A stretch of 64,000 bases of DNA from Casuarina equisetifolia (lineage: Eukaryota; Streptophyta; Magnoliopsida; Fagales; Casuarinaceae): the NCBI GenBank assembly GCA_028551475.1, contig CM052359.1:5333583-5397582 (forward strand), given 5' to 3'. Below, in pieces: positions 11,138 to 24,600 of the stretch. Position 1 is the stretch's first letter; each line of letters opens with the position of its first letter. The notes below the pieces were generated by a model that was given only the letters and a program-made list of their open reading frames with translations, had not been told where the DNA came from and did no database searches. Both the position numbers and the translations under genes were made by a program.

Positions 11138-13214
11138 ATGGCTACTGTCGTTGTGCCGTGCGGCAGGTGGGTCAAGGGAAACAGCATGCGCGCCTTGCCT
11201 CCAATTTCATCGCTGGAATCATTACCTTCTTCTTCAGTGTTATTCTTTAATGCTGCCACTTCTGCTTCTTCCGCAAGAAATTTTAACAACCCAAACAATG
11301 AGACCCTCCAAATTGTTGCTGCGTCAACAAGAAGCATTTCTCTCCCGAAGGTCGTGCGGTCTGCAAGTTCAAACGCTGACTTGAGTGCCGATGATTCCAA
11401 TCGTGACGAGTATTCTTCTTCGCTAGATGGGCAGGAGGAAGAGCGGGACGAAGAAGAGGACGTCGATGAGGAGGATGAAGAGTTAGAATTGGAATGTGGG
11501 GATGGTGTATACATTGAGATTGAGAAGCTTGAGAGGAACACTCGCAGAATTCGATCTAGAATTGCCATTGATGCTCCCCTCCACGCGATTTGGGACATGC
11601 TTACTGATTACGAGAGATTGGCTGATTTCATTCCCGGTCTTGCCGTCAGCCAATTGCTCAATAAGACTGGTAACTGCGCTCGACTTCTGCAGGTGATCAC
11701 TTCTGATCTCAACTTCCCATATTCATTTTCAAGTCATTCCAATTCATCATTTGAAAGATTGTAAGCCCATTACGAAATCTTTTCATTAGTATGAGTGAGT
11801 TGATAGTTCTCCCGTAGTCTAAATCCACACAGTGGAAACACTTATGGATTCTCAATTTGAAGTGAATAGAACTGTATACAGTTGTATTACAAGTAGTAGA
11901 TGAAATCCTGAAGACATCAATACCATAATCTTTGTAACTATAAAATAAAATACTATGAATTCTTATGAAGGCTTTTTGTTTATTATACGTCAAATGTTTG
12001 GGAGAACAATCTACACCGTGAAATGTTATTACAACAAGGCTGTCAGTTGGTATGAAAGTTCCTTCGGGCTTCACTATTGGGAACTCTTGTAGATAGGCAT
12101 CTATTGTCCGATGGTTTTCGACGAATTTATTGACTGTCCAAATGTACACGGGACGATACTTTTGAGCGACGCTCTATGGTAATGATGAATGATATTCTTT
12201 TGAGGCCTTCTGTTAATTTAGATCCAAGAATTTTCCATTTGAATTTTCAGGGCTTAAGGTCATCTCGTTCAAGACTCCCCTTTCTCCCCCCATGTCTCAA
12301 TTCACTTTTACTCATTTGGTGTCCCACTTTTTTGTGCTTGCATTGGTTCTTTGGTGTGCATTATTTCTCCCAAGTTTGCATGCTTTCCTTACTACTCATT
12401 GATATTGTTACGAAAACTACACTGAAGTCCTCAACTTCAACTAGGTTTTTCCATAAATGCTAGTTCCTTTTTTGTCTTGGTCGTGCTTACTGCACTGTTA
12501 CAACCTTTAACAGATTGGACAGCAAGACTTGGCACTTGGGCTTAAGTTTAATGCGAAAGGAATTGTAGATTGTTATGAGAGAGAACTTGAGACCCTTCCT
12601 TTTAGTCAAAAGCGTGATATTGAGTTTAAGATGATTGAAGGAGACTTTCAACTCTTCGAAGGAAAATGGTGTATTGAACAGGTATGCTTTTGTTGATTTA
12701 ATGAGATTATCTGCCTTCTTTTAAATGGTGTTGATGGCCTTCTATGCCATTGGTGTGAAATTTCTCAAGATGGACAAATATTTTACTTTGTGGCTGGGTT
12801 GGGTTGGGTTGGGTTGATATGTTACTACGCATATTTTGATCATTTGACATAGGCTTTAGATCGTATTTCACAATTCTATGACCTGTACGAAGCTAGAGAA
12901 GAATTTATATTTCAATCCTCCAAAGTGGTTACGCTAGACATATTCAAGGGGCAATTATGTATTGTATACAAAAGCTTACTTTTTCAACAACAATGGATGA
13001 TTCGCAGACCAATGGAGGAAGAGATGAAGATAGTGAGTCCTTCATTGGCCGCAAGTTTGATACAACACTTTCTTATTTAGTTGATGTAAAGCCTAAGCTG
13101 TGGTTGCCCGTTCGGCTGGTTGAAGGTAGACTCTGCGAGGAGATCAAAAGGAACCTTGAAAGCATCCGAGAAGTAGCACAAAGAGCAGGTCAAAACACTC
13201 TGCCCCTTCGTTAG
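11138..13214 (+). CDS. START/SRPBCC domain protein (COQ10/polyketide cyclase-like), plastid type
   Basis: Three exons, 11138-11692, 12514-12681 and 13008-13214, all phase 0, give 309 aa. Residues 1-75 are rich in Ser, Ala and Asn and poor in acids, like a transit peptide. A strikingly acidic tract (mostly Glu/Asp) spans about residues 97-119. The lipid-binding-fold domain starts near 135: RSRIAIDAPLHAIWDMLTDY, then FIPGL, then IGQQDLALGLKFNAK and EFKMIEGDFQLFEGKW in exon 2. Exon 3 ends with the diagnostic YLVDVKPKLWLPVRLVEGRL block. This matches the plant family annotated as polyketide cyclase/dehydrase and lipid transport proteins (Arabidopsis AT4G01650-like). A hydrophobic ligand is expected but none is established. 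The exon 3 acceptor at 13007 was chosen because it keeps the phase and gives the expected EQ-linker-DTTLSY order; a slightly different acceptor is possible. Confidence 0.88.
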
Positions 13215-13406
13215 TATCATCCACTTGTTCTGATTTGTTGTCCTATTCGAGTATATTTTCTATTACGTTTTAGCATGGTTAGAATATTGCACTACACCAT
13301 ATCATATACGTTTTCTTAGTCATGTTGATACTTGTAAGATGTGTATTTGACAAGCAAGTTTCTTTCAAGAGGAGTACATATATCAAGTGATACAATATGT
13401 AAATTT

Positions 13407-13623
13407 GATACACAACAACCAACAATTTCAATGTACTTGATTTATGTAATTTCTCTTACTTTTTTCTTTTTCTTAAGCTTTCATAATCTTCTTTCTCTTT
13501 TTTCTATGGGAACCTTGATACACAGCAACCAACAGGCTCAACGCGCTTGATTTATGTAATTTCTCTTACCTTTTTTTTTCCCCTTAAGTTTCCACAATCT
13601 CCTTTCTTCTTTTTCTATAGGAT
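13407..13623. repeat. Tandem duplication of about 110 bp downstream of the START-domain gene
   Basis: The block 'ttgatacacaacaaccaac...cttgatttatgtaatttctcttac...cttaagctttc' (13407-13510) is repeated as 'ttgatacacagcaaccaac...cttgatttatgtaatttctcttac...cttaagtttcc' (13515-13623). Both end in 'ctttttctatrggaaccttg'-like text. Confidence 0.85.
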
Positions 13624-15056
13624 CCTTAAATGCATTGGAAGATGTATATAGTCTTATTCATAAATTAGATTGAAAATCATTAAAAAAAAGTAGAAATTAG
13701 AAATCAAGAGAAACAAACAACAAAGATTGAAGTTGAGTGAAAATTACTAGTCTAATAGGTATTGAGATTGTGGTCTAAATAGAGTATCATTTAATAATAG
13801 TTTTGAAATTTATTTTGCACAAAGGTTGTCAAAATTGAAGATATTATGGATTTTCCTTCTAAAAAATTTTAATACAATTGATAGGAAAGTAAAGGAAGAT
13901 AGTGCGAACCGAGTAATTAGAGAAAAGCAATATTTTAGTAATTCTAAAATGCATATAGAAATCATATAACGATCTTAATTTCCCAAGTGATTGCATACGC
14001 AATATAACATGAATTTTAGTTCACAGCCTAAAGTCTAATAACTGAACGAATATGGTAGATGTTACATTGAAGAAAGTTTTGAGGCAGCTTCATTAGTTAA
14101 TTTAAACTCTCGAGACTAGCGGTTTTTGGTATCAGGGAACTGCTTCCGTGGGGAAGCAGTCTCTGACAGCATCATCAAAGTTGGATCTTAGGACGTCCCG
14201 TGGGAAGGGGAGGATCACAAGAGAGGGACTGGTGGGAGTCTTATTTTCCTAGGCCTTGAGGTGGGCTACAGTCTGAAGCATTTGGTTTACCAGGCTCTTA
14301 ACATGGAGGATTAAAGCTCCATAAGAGACTCAATTGCCTCCATGGCGATGCCATTGATGTGTTGTGTGCTTCCGGCCACTTTGGTGCAGGGCTTTGTCTT
14401 CCAGCCCAAGAATACGAAGGCAGAAAATTTGGAGGGCTGATGAGGATTACGGGGCCAACAAGCTGGGCTTTTACATTTTGGTGCTTTTATGTTTTAATTT
14501 GTAACATTTTTGTTATCTAAATTTATAATGTTCTTTATGCGAGTTGAGTCCATTGTCTATCTCACTCTAGGAAATATCATTTACAAGTCATTAAGTCAGA
14601 TGACAGTTTGATTGTAAAAGCACTTGTTATCAGCCTAGGTTTTATTTCAAAAAATTAATTTAATAAAAAAAATTATACTTTCTTATATGATTAGATTATC
14701 TTATTTATTTTTCGATATAAAAAAAAAAACTATAACTTACTTCAAGGGAGCAAGCTTGTCATTAAGAATTTTTACAATTCCCAAATGGGTTTAGCCATAA
14801 TCCTAGCTAATCATGATGTTGTAGACATAATGGTCAAACCCATGAACTCCTGGCAAGCAATCATCAATCAGACACCCACAAGTTGATCTGCAATAAAAGG
14901 GAATAAAATATCTTTAGTGACCACTTTTTGTTGTTCTCATCCCTATCTCTTCTCGGTTCATCAGCCCACTCGAAGATGTAGAATTTCCGTTTACTTTTTT
15001 TTTTTTTTTTTCTCTCCCGAGAGCAAATTCGCCTTAAACATTTGATAAGTGGCTTG

Positions 15057-15087
15057 GAAAGCAAGCAAGCAAGCAAGCAAGCAAGCA
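15057..15087. repeat. (AAGC)n microsatellite, about seven units
   Basis: A near-perfect AAGC tetranucleotide run lies in non-coding sequence next to a poly-T tract at about 14995-15011. Confidence 0.93.
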
Positions 15088-16390
15088 GATTAGACTTCAT
15101 TGTTTTTGTTTTTCAGTCTTCCTACTCCTACATACATGCCGAAATGGCCCCCCCTGACGTACAGTCTTTCGTTTCATCGGGATGGCTTGATGGATGACAT
15201 GTCTGGTACCCCATGTCCAAATAATATATTTAGTGTGCTTAGACTTTGGTTGGGAGATGCTCAGTTCAGCCACCTTTTTCTAAGCGGTGTCCTTGATTGA
15301 AGTCTCTGTTTCTATTTAACTAGTCCGTTGATTGATCTCGGAGATCTAGTTACATAATTGATTATCCGAGGCACGCATTGATATACCAAAACAATACTTT
15401 CGGTCTGAGTAAGGTTTTATTCTAATAGCGTTGAAAAGAGGAAAACTAGGGACACAAGGTTTGCATCTCTGCCGTTATCATCTCGTGTGTTTGGTCAACA
15501 AAGCGTGGGGTAAATGGAGTGGGTGCTCGTGGAGTTAGCCATGCGCTAGCTCTTTCTTGAGTTGGACAAAGCTTTAAACTTTAAAATTATCCCAATTTCA
15601 TCTCACATACAATATGAAAGTTTCACATTAAAAGCGTGTCGGATGGTTCATGGCAACACAATCTTTATTGATGAATTTATGGCAAATTATAACAAACTCA
15701 ATTATTAAGTCAAATGATTTGAGCATATTGATACGGCAGGTTCAATTACTTTTAAAACATAACACATAAACCATATTTGCCCATGATGCATCGATGTGGT
15801 ACATCTAACCACGACTGCCATGTTTGCAAGGATGTGTAGTCTACTTGCGCCTGGATTGGTTGCGTAATCTTTTTCTACAACGAGATCATTGTCTGCTATA
15901 TGTGCATGGTGACTATGGGGATATTAAACATTTTTGCTTGCTTTCTATGTCCTTTTCTCTCTTCCTTTGTTGATTGACGGCAAAAATTAAAGAGCCGGAT
16001 GATAACCAACCGTGTAATCTTTCCTTCACGGCAAATAGGTACAAATAATGATTTCTAAGGCGGAATATCACAAATCGGTGCACTAATGCTATAAGTTTCC
16101 CATGATCTCTTTCTTGCCATTTTCGGCCATAAACTTGGGATGTAAATAGCCGAAACTGTTCGGTTATTCAACAATGATGGTGCGTGAGAATTCAAAACCT
16201 GGACTTGAAAAGATTGGAATGACAGGGGGTTTCCCACTTCTCAGATTCACCTTCAGGTCTCATGCACAGTTTCTGATCTCTCATAGACAATGCATTTGTA
16301 GGGAATGGTAGGTGCAGGGCTTCTGGAGATTGTGAAAATGCTCCAATTCATGGAAACATGGACATACTTCAGCCCCCTTCCATGGCTCCA

Positions 16391-16411
16391 GGTCCTAAAC
16401 CCTAAACCCTA
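16391..16411. repeat. Short telomere-type (CCCTAAA) run / telo-box
   Basis: 'CCTAAACCCTAAACCCTA' is two and a half copies of the plant telomere repeat. Such short runs occur as telo-box promoter elements and as interstitial repeats; no gene follows closely enough to choose. Confidence 0.75.
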
Positions 16412-17159
16412 TACAATTTTGAAGAGACATAACCTTACATAATAGGTAGAGAAGCAACAGAAAACGGAGGGATTTAAGGAGAAACTTTAGGAGTAATTAT
16501 CTAGAGATTGGGGGAATGTTGACTCTTGTGGGACGGTATTAGGAAATATTTGGTTGAAAGACGGGTTCGACAGTTGACTGCAAGGGTATTAGCATTTGAA
16601 GTTGAAGGCATACGCTCCACATGGGCCCCACACCCCAAGAAAGGTAAAATCAATGAAGATGTGGGAGGAGAGGTAGCGGTGGATGGGTGTTGGCTCTTTA
16701 TATGTAGACAGGCGAGAGCGACCACATAGGACACATGGATTCTTTTCGTGTTTCTCCCAATTCATGATTCAGTCAAAAAGACTATTTATTTTACCATGAT
16801 TTCGAGACTACCGTTTCTTCACTTCTGTATAAAACAACTAAATCGAATTAAACAAAGCCTAAACATTTATTTTATCTTCTTCTTCTATTCTATTCTTCAT
16901 TTTTTAGAGTTAGTTTTCATTATTGTGTAGAAAGTGAAAATCTCATATTAGAAAATAAGATTTATAAGATTAAGTATAAATTAAAATAAAATTTTAAACT
17001 CTTAAACTAATTTTTGGATTAAACATTTAGGCTTTCTAATTATTATAACATTTAGATATATTATACTTGTTGTGAATTATTATGCCAAAAATTCTAAAGT
17101 TAAAAGGCTAATTAAGATTTTTTAAAAAAATAATTACATTTTATCATGCTACACTATGT

Positions 17160-17325
17160 AGGCAGCATGCACTATTGGCAACCCACTTTTATTTTCAACA
17201 TTTTAGGGCTCTACGCAGGCTGACTCTCACCTAACAAAACTCTTCTAAGCGGCCTGCACTATTCGCAGCCTACCCTTTGCCTCTTTCTGAGCTTTCTAGG
17301 GTTTTACACAGGCTGACTTAGGACA
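17160..17325. repeat. Imperfect duplication of about 90 bp
   Basis: 'gcatgcactattggcaaccc...tagggctctacgcaggctgact' (about 17165-17225) is echoed by 'gcctgcactattcgcagcct...tagggttttacacaggctgact' (about 17250-17320). Confidence 0.7.
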
Positions 17326-17880
17326 CGAAACTAATTCTGATATAATCTGTTGCAATTCTTGACCATTATGTCAAAAGTCTTGAAGTTGAACATCTTGTAC
17401 GAAAGTTTTACCTTGATTATCCCATCTGTGCATTGTTGACAAGGTGCACCCGTTCGGTCAAGCTGGTTTGTGCCCATAATTCGTTGAGGTTTGGTAAAAA
17501 ACAAGCTCTGAACTTTGAGGAGAAAAGAGAAAAAAAAAAGAAAAGAATGGCGTCCCCACTGCATCGCCACCTATCCCATTTCATTGATGAGCATGATGAT
17601 GGGTTAGTGCTTATTTATTGACTCCAACAGCACCATTGCAGGACCAATCATTTGACAGAAAATTATAAACTAAGAGAAAGGGGGGAAAAATAAAAAAGCA
17701 CCAAACCCATGTAAGAACACCCCCTAGTTCTCAACGTAGTATCATATGTTTTTCTATTTTATCTCTTATCGTTTCTTTTTTATAGTTTTTACCCTCCCAA
17801 AACATTTGAAAACCCCGAGAAAGAGACCCTTCTTGATGAACTCAACTTTGATTCTTCATCATCAGACCAAATCCCAATTT

Positions 17881-18623
17881 TTTTATAGTATTTTTTATAT
17901 ATAAGTATGTTTCAACCGAACTCAGTATTTTCTCCTCTCTCTCTTCTCTGCTCTGCTCCTCTTCTCTCCCCATTTAGTCAAAATGCACACTCCAGCTCGC
18001 AATCTTTGATTTCTCGCACTTCTTTCAGCCTCTTGATTCTCTTGGAATGCTCTCTTAGCTTTTTGGTTTTGCACAGTTGTTTGTGTCGGCATCATTCAAT
18101 CATGTGGGTATTGCTTTCTAGTATTTGGATATTTGTCAGATTCCATAAAGATGTATCTGAAATGGGCTTGAGTCTTTGTTTGCTTGTGATGTGTTCCATT
18201 CGCTGATTCATCGTCCTTTGGCGCTCCTAGATCTGTTTTCGGCTCTGCTTGATCCGCTGCTTTATTCTTGCTTTACCACTACCCACAAGGTCAGATCATG
18301 GCATTTTACCGCTAGTAGTTGTTCTTTGGTTTCGGTATTTTCTGCTTGTTATTCAAATTGATGAGAGAATTTAGCTGGTTTGCGCTGAGTGTTGCACATA
18401 AAGTTGGGGGTCTGTGTTCTATGAAAAACACTGGAAGCTCTTTGATGCTTTGAGTCCGAGAACTCGAGGATGCATAGGCAACGAAAAAATAATAAGGTGG
18501 TTGGGGCGTTTCTTGGGTTTTTGCCAATCCGGTTGAACTCTTTTATTCTATATTTGCTCATGGTGCATAGTTGCATAAACCCTCCATCTCAGAGGTCTCT
18601 GCTATAAGTCGTGAAAGTAAGCC
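17881..18623 (+). promoter_or_regulatory. Promoter and long 5' leader of the PP2C gene
   Basis: A TATA-like 'TATATATAAG' at about 17895-17904 is followed about 25 bp later by a CT-rich stretch (17931-17970), a common plant initiator context. That would leave a leader of roughly 690 nt with several upstream ATGs, for example in a 99-codon frame from 17907. The leader is therefore probably either spliced or carries uORFs; the sequence does not decide which. Confidence 0.5.
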
Positions 18624-21600
18624 ATGGGTAACGGAACTTCTCGTGTTGTCGGCTGTTTTGTGCCTTCTAATGGGAAAAATGGCGTTGATTTAGACTTCTT
18701 AGAGCCACTGGATGAAGGATTAGGTCATTCCTTCTGTTATGTTAGGCCATCCATTTTTGAATCTCCTGCTATTACCCCATCAAACTCCGAAAGGTATACT
18801 GTTGATTCGAGTACCCTCGATTCTGAAACGTTAAGTGGGTCATTTAGACATGACATGATAGATGATCCCTCGGCACTACACAGACCAAACAAGAGCATTC
18901 CAGAAACCACATTCAAAACTATCTCAGGTGCTTCGGTGAGTGCCAATGTTTCAACGGCTCGGACTGGTAACCAGAGTGCACTGTTTGCTACGGATGTCCA
19001 AGAGCCTGCTGCATCATTTGAAAGCACCTCCTCATTTGCTGCAATCCCTTTGCAGCCTGTACCTCATTGCTCTGGACCATTGAATGGATTCATGTCTGGC
19101 CCTCTTGAGAGAGGTTTTGCTTCTGGTCCTCTGGAAAGGGGAGGGGGATTTATGTCCGGGCCAATTGAGAAGGGTGTAATGTCTGGTCCACTTGATGTTA
19201 CTGACAAATCTAACTTCTCCGCACCAATTGCACGCATTAGGCGGAGACCAGGCCTCCAACGTCTCATGAGGAGTGTGAGTGGGCCAGTGAGGAACACCTT
19301 CTCCCGGACCTTCTCAAAGCATTCTGGGGGATCTGGTTGGATGCAACGATTTTTCTTGTTCCCCATGTCTCATTTGGTCTGGCAACCTAAGGATTCGAAG
19401 TTTCGAGTAGATGCCTCACGAAACTGTCCTGAAGGTGTGCCATCTGAAGGGGAGTATAGATGTACTCAAAATTTGCAATGGGCTCATGGAAAGGCTGGTG
19501 AAGATAGAGTTCAAGTTGTGCTTTCTGAAGAACAAGGATGGTTGTTTATTGGGATATATGACGGATTTAGTGGTCCAGATGCACCAGATTTTCTGATGAG
19601 CCACCTTTATAAAGCCATAGACAAAGAACTGGAAGGACTGCTCTGGGATTATGAAGACAAACATTTTATTGATCCATTGAAGCCTGAAGACCATAATGCT
19701 GGACAAGGAGAAGCAGCTTCAGAGTCCAGCAAGGAGAACCAGCTGAACACTCATTCAAGTCAAGTAATTTCTTGTGGTTTAGAGGATACATGTAGACATG
19801 AATATGTCAGAGGTCAATCTTCTAGGTGTGAAATAGTAGAGGTAAATGAAGAAAGTAGGATGGGGGTCAAACCCACTTGTGATACGCCCAGCATCTCTGG
19901 AACTGCAGCATTTACTGTTCCAGCTACAAACCTGGGTGGTCAAGGCAGAAAAAGCATGCGGCTTTATGAGCTACTTCAGATGGAGGCCTGGGATGGACAA
20001 GGTTCAATGTTGGTTTCACAAGTTGGGAGCCGAAGAATGGTTTCATGGGATTCCCACTTAAGCCAAGAAACGTTGAATTCTAGGCAAAACTTACAGGACG
20101 ATCAGGAAAGATCTTGCTCATTGGATCCCACAGAAGCTAATTGTAGCAACCGAGGTGAAGATCCCACAACTTCAGGTGAAGATGTACGGGTCAGAGTTGA
20201 ATCCAGTAATCATGAAGTTGTTACTGCTCTTTCTGTTTCAAGGCAAAGACAAAATACTAGAAGGTCATTAATCAGTTCAAAGATTAGAAAAATGTACCGG
20301 AAGCAAAAGTCCCTGCGCAAAAAACTTTTTCCTTGGAGTTATGATTGGCACAGAGAGGAGACTTGTCTTGACGATAGAATGTTGGAGCCCTTAGGCCCTA
20401 TTAGGAGATGCAAATCTGGTGTTATTGATCATGATACAGTTTTAAGAGCTATGGCTAGAGCTCTTCAAAATACTGAAGAGGCTTACATGGAAATGGTGGA
20501 AAAGGCTCTTGACAAAAACCCGGAGCTTGCTTTGATGGGGTCATGTGTTCTAGTGATGTTAATGAAGGATCAAGATGTTTATGTCATGAACTTGGGAGAT
20601 AGCCGTGTGATCTTGGCTCAAGAAAGACCGAATGACCGATATCCTAATCCAAGTTTTTCAAAAGAAGATATGAGACATAGGAACAGATCCAGAGAGTCAT
20701 TAGTGCGGATGGAGCTGGACAGAATATCAGAGGACTCTCCAGTGCATAATCAGAACAGTCATGTTAGCAAGATAAATAAAAACAGAGAGATTTCATTATG
20801 CAGATTAAAAATGAGAGCAGTTCAGCTTTCCACTGATCACAGTACAAGTGTTGAAGAGGTGCGTTTCCAGTTTTCTAATGACTTAACTTAGTCACTGCAA
20901 GAGATTTCTCAATTATTGCTCATGTGCCTATGTTAATGATTTTAACTGGAAATGGGGGAAAAAAAAAATAGTTGACTAGGATAATTGGATACAAAATGGG
21001 TGCAATTGAAAACATTGGTAAGCCCAGGGGGCCCTAGAGCTTTAGATGGATTTATCTTACCTTTTCTGCTATTCTGCAAATTGTATAACACTGGTCTACC
21101 GCTGATCTCCTGAGTATTTCTGCATTTGAAATCACATCGAAAAAACTTATTGATTATGGCTACTACTGTCCTCTCCATCATCTAATTGTCTTGTTTTTAG
21201 AATTAGGGCTGATACCCAGATTTGCCAATTCCATGGCTACGTGTGATTCAACCAAGTGATTGCCTGGAGTTCGCTTCCTCATTAAGATAGACCTCATATA
21301 TGAACTACTTTCATATATGATTTTATATTGATAATAGTTAGTTTATATAGCAAACACAGGAATTATATCAAGGAAGAGAAATTTGTGCTTCAGGAAGTTT
21401 TTATGAAGCACCAAGATGAGATTTTGTTGTTTTGCAGGAAGTTTTTAGAATTCGAGCTGAACATCCGGATGACAACCAGGCTGTATTTAATGATCGAGTA
21501 AAGGGACAATTGAAAGTCACCAGAGCATTTGGTGCTGGGTTCCTGAAGAGGGTCAGTTGCTCTTATAAATTTAACCTATCTGAAAAGTTCTTTCTTTGGC

Positions 21601-24600
21601 ACACATCTTATGAACTTTTTTTTCCTTGAATAGTCCGGCACAATTGCAGTGATAGGATGCAAATATCATATCAGTGTCTATATGTTTCTTTGTCCATATG
21701 CTTGGCATGACTCACGCGGTTGTTTAGATTCTGTGAATAGGGAAAGAAATACAGCCACAAAAGCATGGTGTGTGTGTATTATATTATTTGGGAATAGGCA
21801 TTCTCTTTGTTTGATTGAAAGTATCTCTCTTCTAACTTTGGCTTACAGTTGGACATTTTTATCATTGTAAAAAAGATCCTCATTCTCTCTCTCATCTGCC
21901 CATGTCTCTGTATCCATTATATGTTTTGTTTTGCTCTTGTATAGGAATATATAATTTCCACATATGCTAATGAATTGTCAAACTGGCCTTCAGCCAAATG
22001 ATGCTATCATTTTTCCATAGGATGCATGGTAGGTGAGTGGATGAGTACAAATGCTTTGAACAATTTATTTGCTGGCACAAGAAATAACAATAATCTACTT
22101 ATAAAGATGATAACAAGAGTGATATATAAAATGATGGTTTGGGAGAAACGTTGGAGTGACCTGGTTGGAGGGGTGGTCAAACCATAGATCATGATATGCA
22201 GTCAAACTGGTAGTGTGTGTGAATCAAGTTGAACTTGATTTAGGCAATCTTGTGTGTTGGCGTCCCTATGCTTCTGTATAATATCTCTGCTCGTCCACTT
22301 TATATTTTGATTTATATCCACCTTTCAAAAGGAACAGAAAAAATCCCATTGATTTGCTGTAATACAGGTTGATGCGTTTCAAGTTGCTCCAGCATCACAT
22401 GTGGGGTAACCCAATATGCTTTAAAGCACAAAATATCACTGAATCAAGTTGAACTTGATTTGGGCCATCCCATGTGTTAATTGCATTAGTATGGTCTTGC
22501 ACATAATACCTGCCAGCGCATGACTTTAAATTGTTTTTTTTTATCTACTTTCAGGAAGGGGACAAATAATGCTCCATTTATTAGCTGCAATCCACGTTGG
22601 ACAGTTCTACGCAATTTTACATGCATAATGTCCCTTAAGTATCAATAACATAAAAGCTTTTAGCAATTTGTATGCGCTATAGAAAGGGAAACAACATTGT
22701 CAATCAGAAAGAGTGCCTCTTAAATGCAAATGTGGTGATAAACATAGAATTCTGGCAGAGTTATAAAATGTACGTTGATTGTTGAGCTTTGGTAGGGTTC
22801 CTGTAATAGTGCTTACCTGCTCACAATGACAATAATATGATTTGAAATTTTTGAAGCCTTACAGTTGCTGTCTCTCTTGCAACTTTAGTTGCAGGTACAG
22901 AAACACATACGTAACGACTGCTGCTAATTAGAGAAGTAACATTTAGAGCAGCATGGGAAAAAAAGATACATTTGTAGAATTTGGAAAAGAAGTTGGTTTG
23001 GTTGTCTAATGATACTTTCTGTTTTAACATTCTGGTGACATGATTGTTATCTAAGCTACGTCCAAGTCTTTGTTCTGTATCCACATCTTGCTGACGCTCT
23101 CCAACTATACAAAAATGGTCTTGCAATTTCTCTTCAGCTGTCGTTCTGTGAAATTGTCTGCCTACTGTTGGGTGACATTCTGTGGGATGAGGGTGGAAAA
23201 GCAGTTTAACGGATGGAGGCATACTATTATGCTGTGGAATTTGTGATAGTGTAGTTCTTTAACTAGGCCCAAAATTGGGTAGTTTGAGTGTCGGGATCTT
23301 TTAAGAACTGAAGTTGATGATGACAACTCTGTACTGTGTAGTTTTGGCCTGCTTTAGGCACTATCTTTGACGGTTCAGATAAACTATAAATGGGGTGCCT
23401 TTAAGACACGAATATATAATGATCACTCATTCAGTGTAAGTGTCTGAATTTAGGTTCCATATTAACAGTTTAATCTTGTTTGGTTCAGTCTGTTTGCGTT
23501 TTTCCCAGAGTTACTTGGCTATTGTGCATCTTCAGGCATGATATGAGACTACAAAAACGTTGAGATCACATGAGTCTTAGAAGTGTTGAATTGAGCGTTG
23601 AATTGAGCGTCCTACGAACCCTTCATTTCCTCAAAAAGAGTGCCATTGATTTGTACCTTTGTAGACCATACATTTAGAATCTACGTTTAACTTTGTGTCA
23701 TTGCATTCATCTACAATTGATTCTGCAATTTTGTTTTCACTTGTTGGGAGCAGCCAAATTGTAATGAGGCTCTGCTGGAGATGTTTCGCATTGATTATGT
23801 GGGAACGGTTCCTTATGTCAGCTGCATTCCTTCCCTTATTCACCACCGACTTTCCTCAAGTGATAGATTCCTGGTGCTCTCCTCTGATGGACTTTACCAG
23901 TACTTTAGCAATGAAGAGGTAGTTGCTCACGTCACTTGGTTCATGGAAAATGTTCCTGAGGGTGATCCTGCCCAGTATCTAATCGCAGAGCTTCTATTCC
24001 GTGCTGCCAAAAAGAATGGTTAGTTGATTGATATACTTGTCTTTTTCATTTTATCAGCACTTCACGAAAGCTTTGATTGGATAATACTTATCTAAGAAAA
24101 GGAGAAAGAAAAATATTCAGTTGGATGACAGTGCTAGAATGTAGTCTTTTACTATACTCCTAAAGTATTGCTCCAATTTCTGTCACCTTAATATAGTTAG
24201 TTAGACCTTTCTAAGCCATATCACAGAGAGTTGATAACACTCTGCATGTGTATGTTGCTCCATTATTTGAAAGGTAGATGTTCTATACTCTTGATATCGA
24301 GGGAGATGATTGACCCGGCACCATTTTCTATATTAAAGATTTATGCATATAAAAGAAGAGGAGGATCTTCCTCAAATTGAAATACTTGTGGATATCTCTA
24401 CCTCGATATTAACCAACTGGGGGAAAATGCCTGGAAAGAAAATTTTAGCGGGAGATTGTAATTGATGTTTGCTATTCTTTCGTTTTCTCATTAGTGCTTC
24501 TTGATGATTGTTTGCAGGAATGGATTTTCATGAATTATTGGATATTCCTCATGGAGATCGACGCAAATATCACGATGATGTTTCTGTCATGGTTGTTTCA

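Larger units (their letters stand above)
13215..17880. other. Long AT-rich spacer with small repeats, no gene supported
   Basis: No frame of recognisable coding content was found. A GC-richer island at about 14100-14460 has frames broken by stops in both directions and may be an old gene or element fragment that I cannot name. Repeats inside the spacer are listed separately. Confidence 0.5.

Noticed and set aside
16391..16411. Subtelomeric location of the window
   Set aside because: Only about 2.5 telomere units occur, with ordinary genes on both sides, so a chromosome end is not indicated.
18737..19706. Several minus-strand open frames of 75-100 codons opposite PP2C exon 1
   Set aside because: They are shadows of the strong plus-strand coding sequence and have no motifs or splice support.
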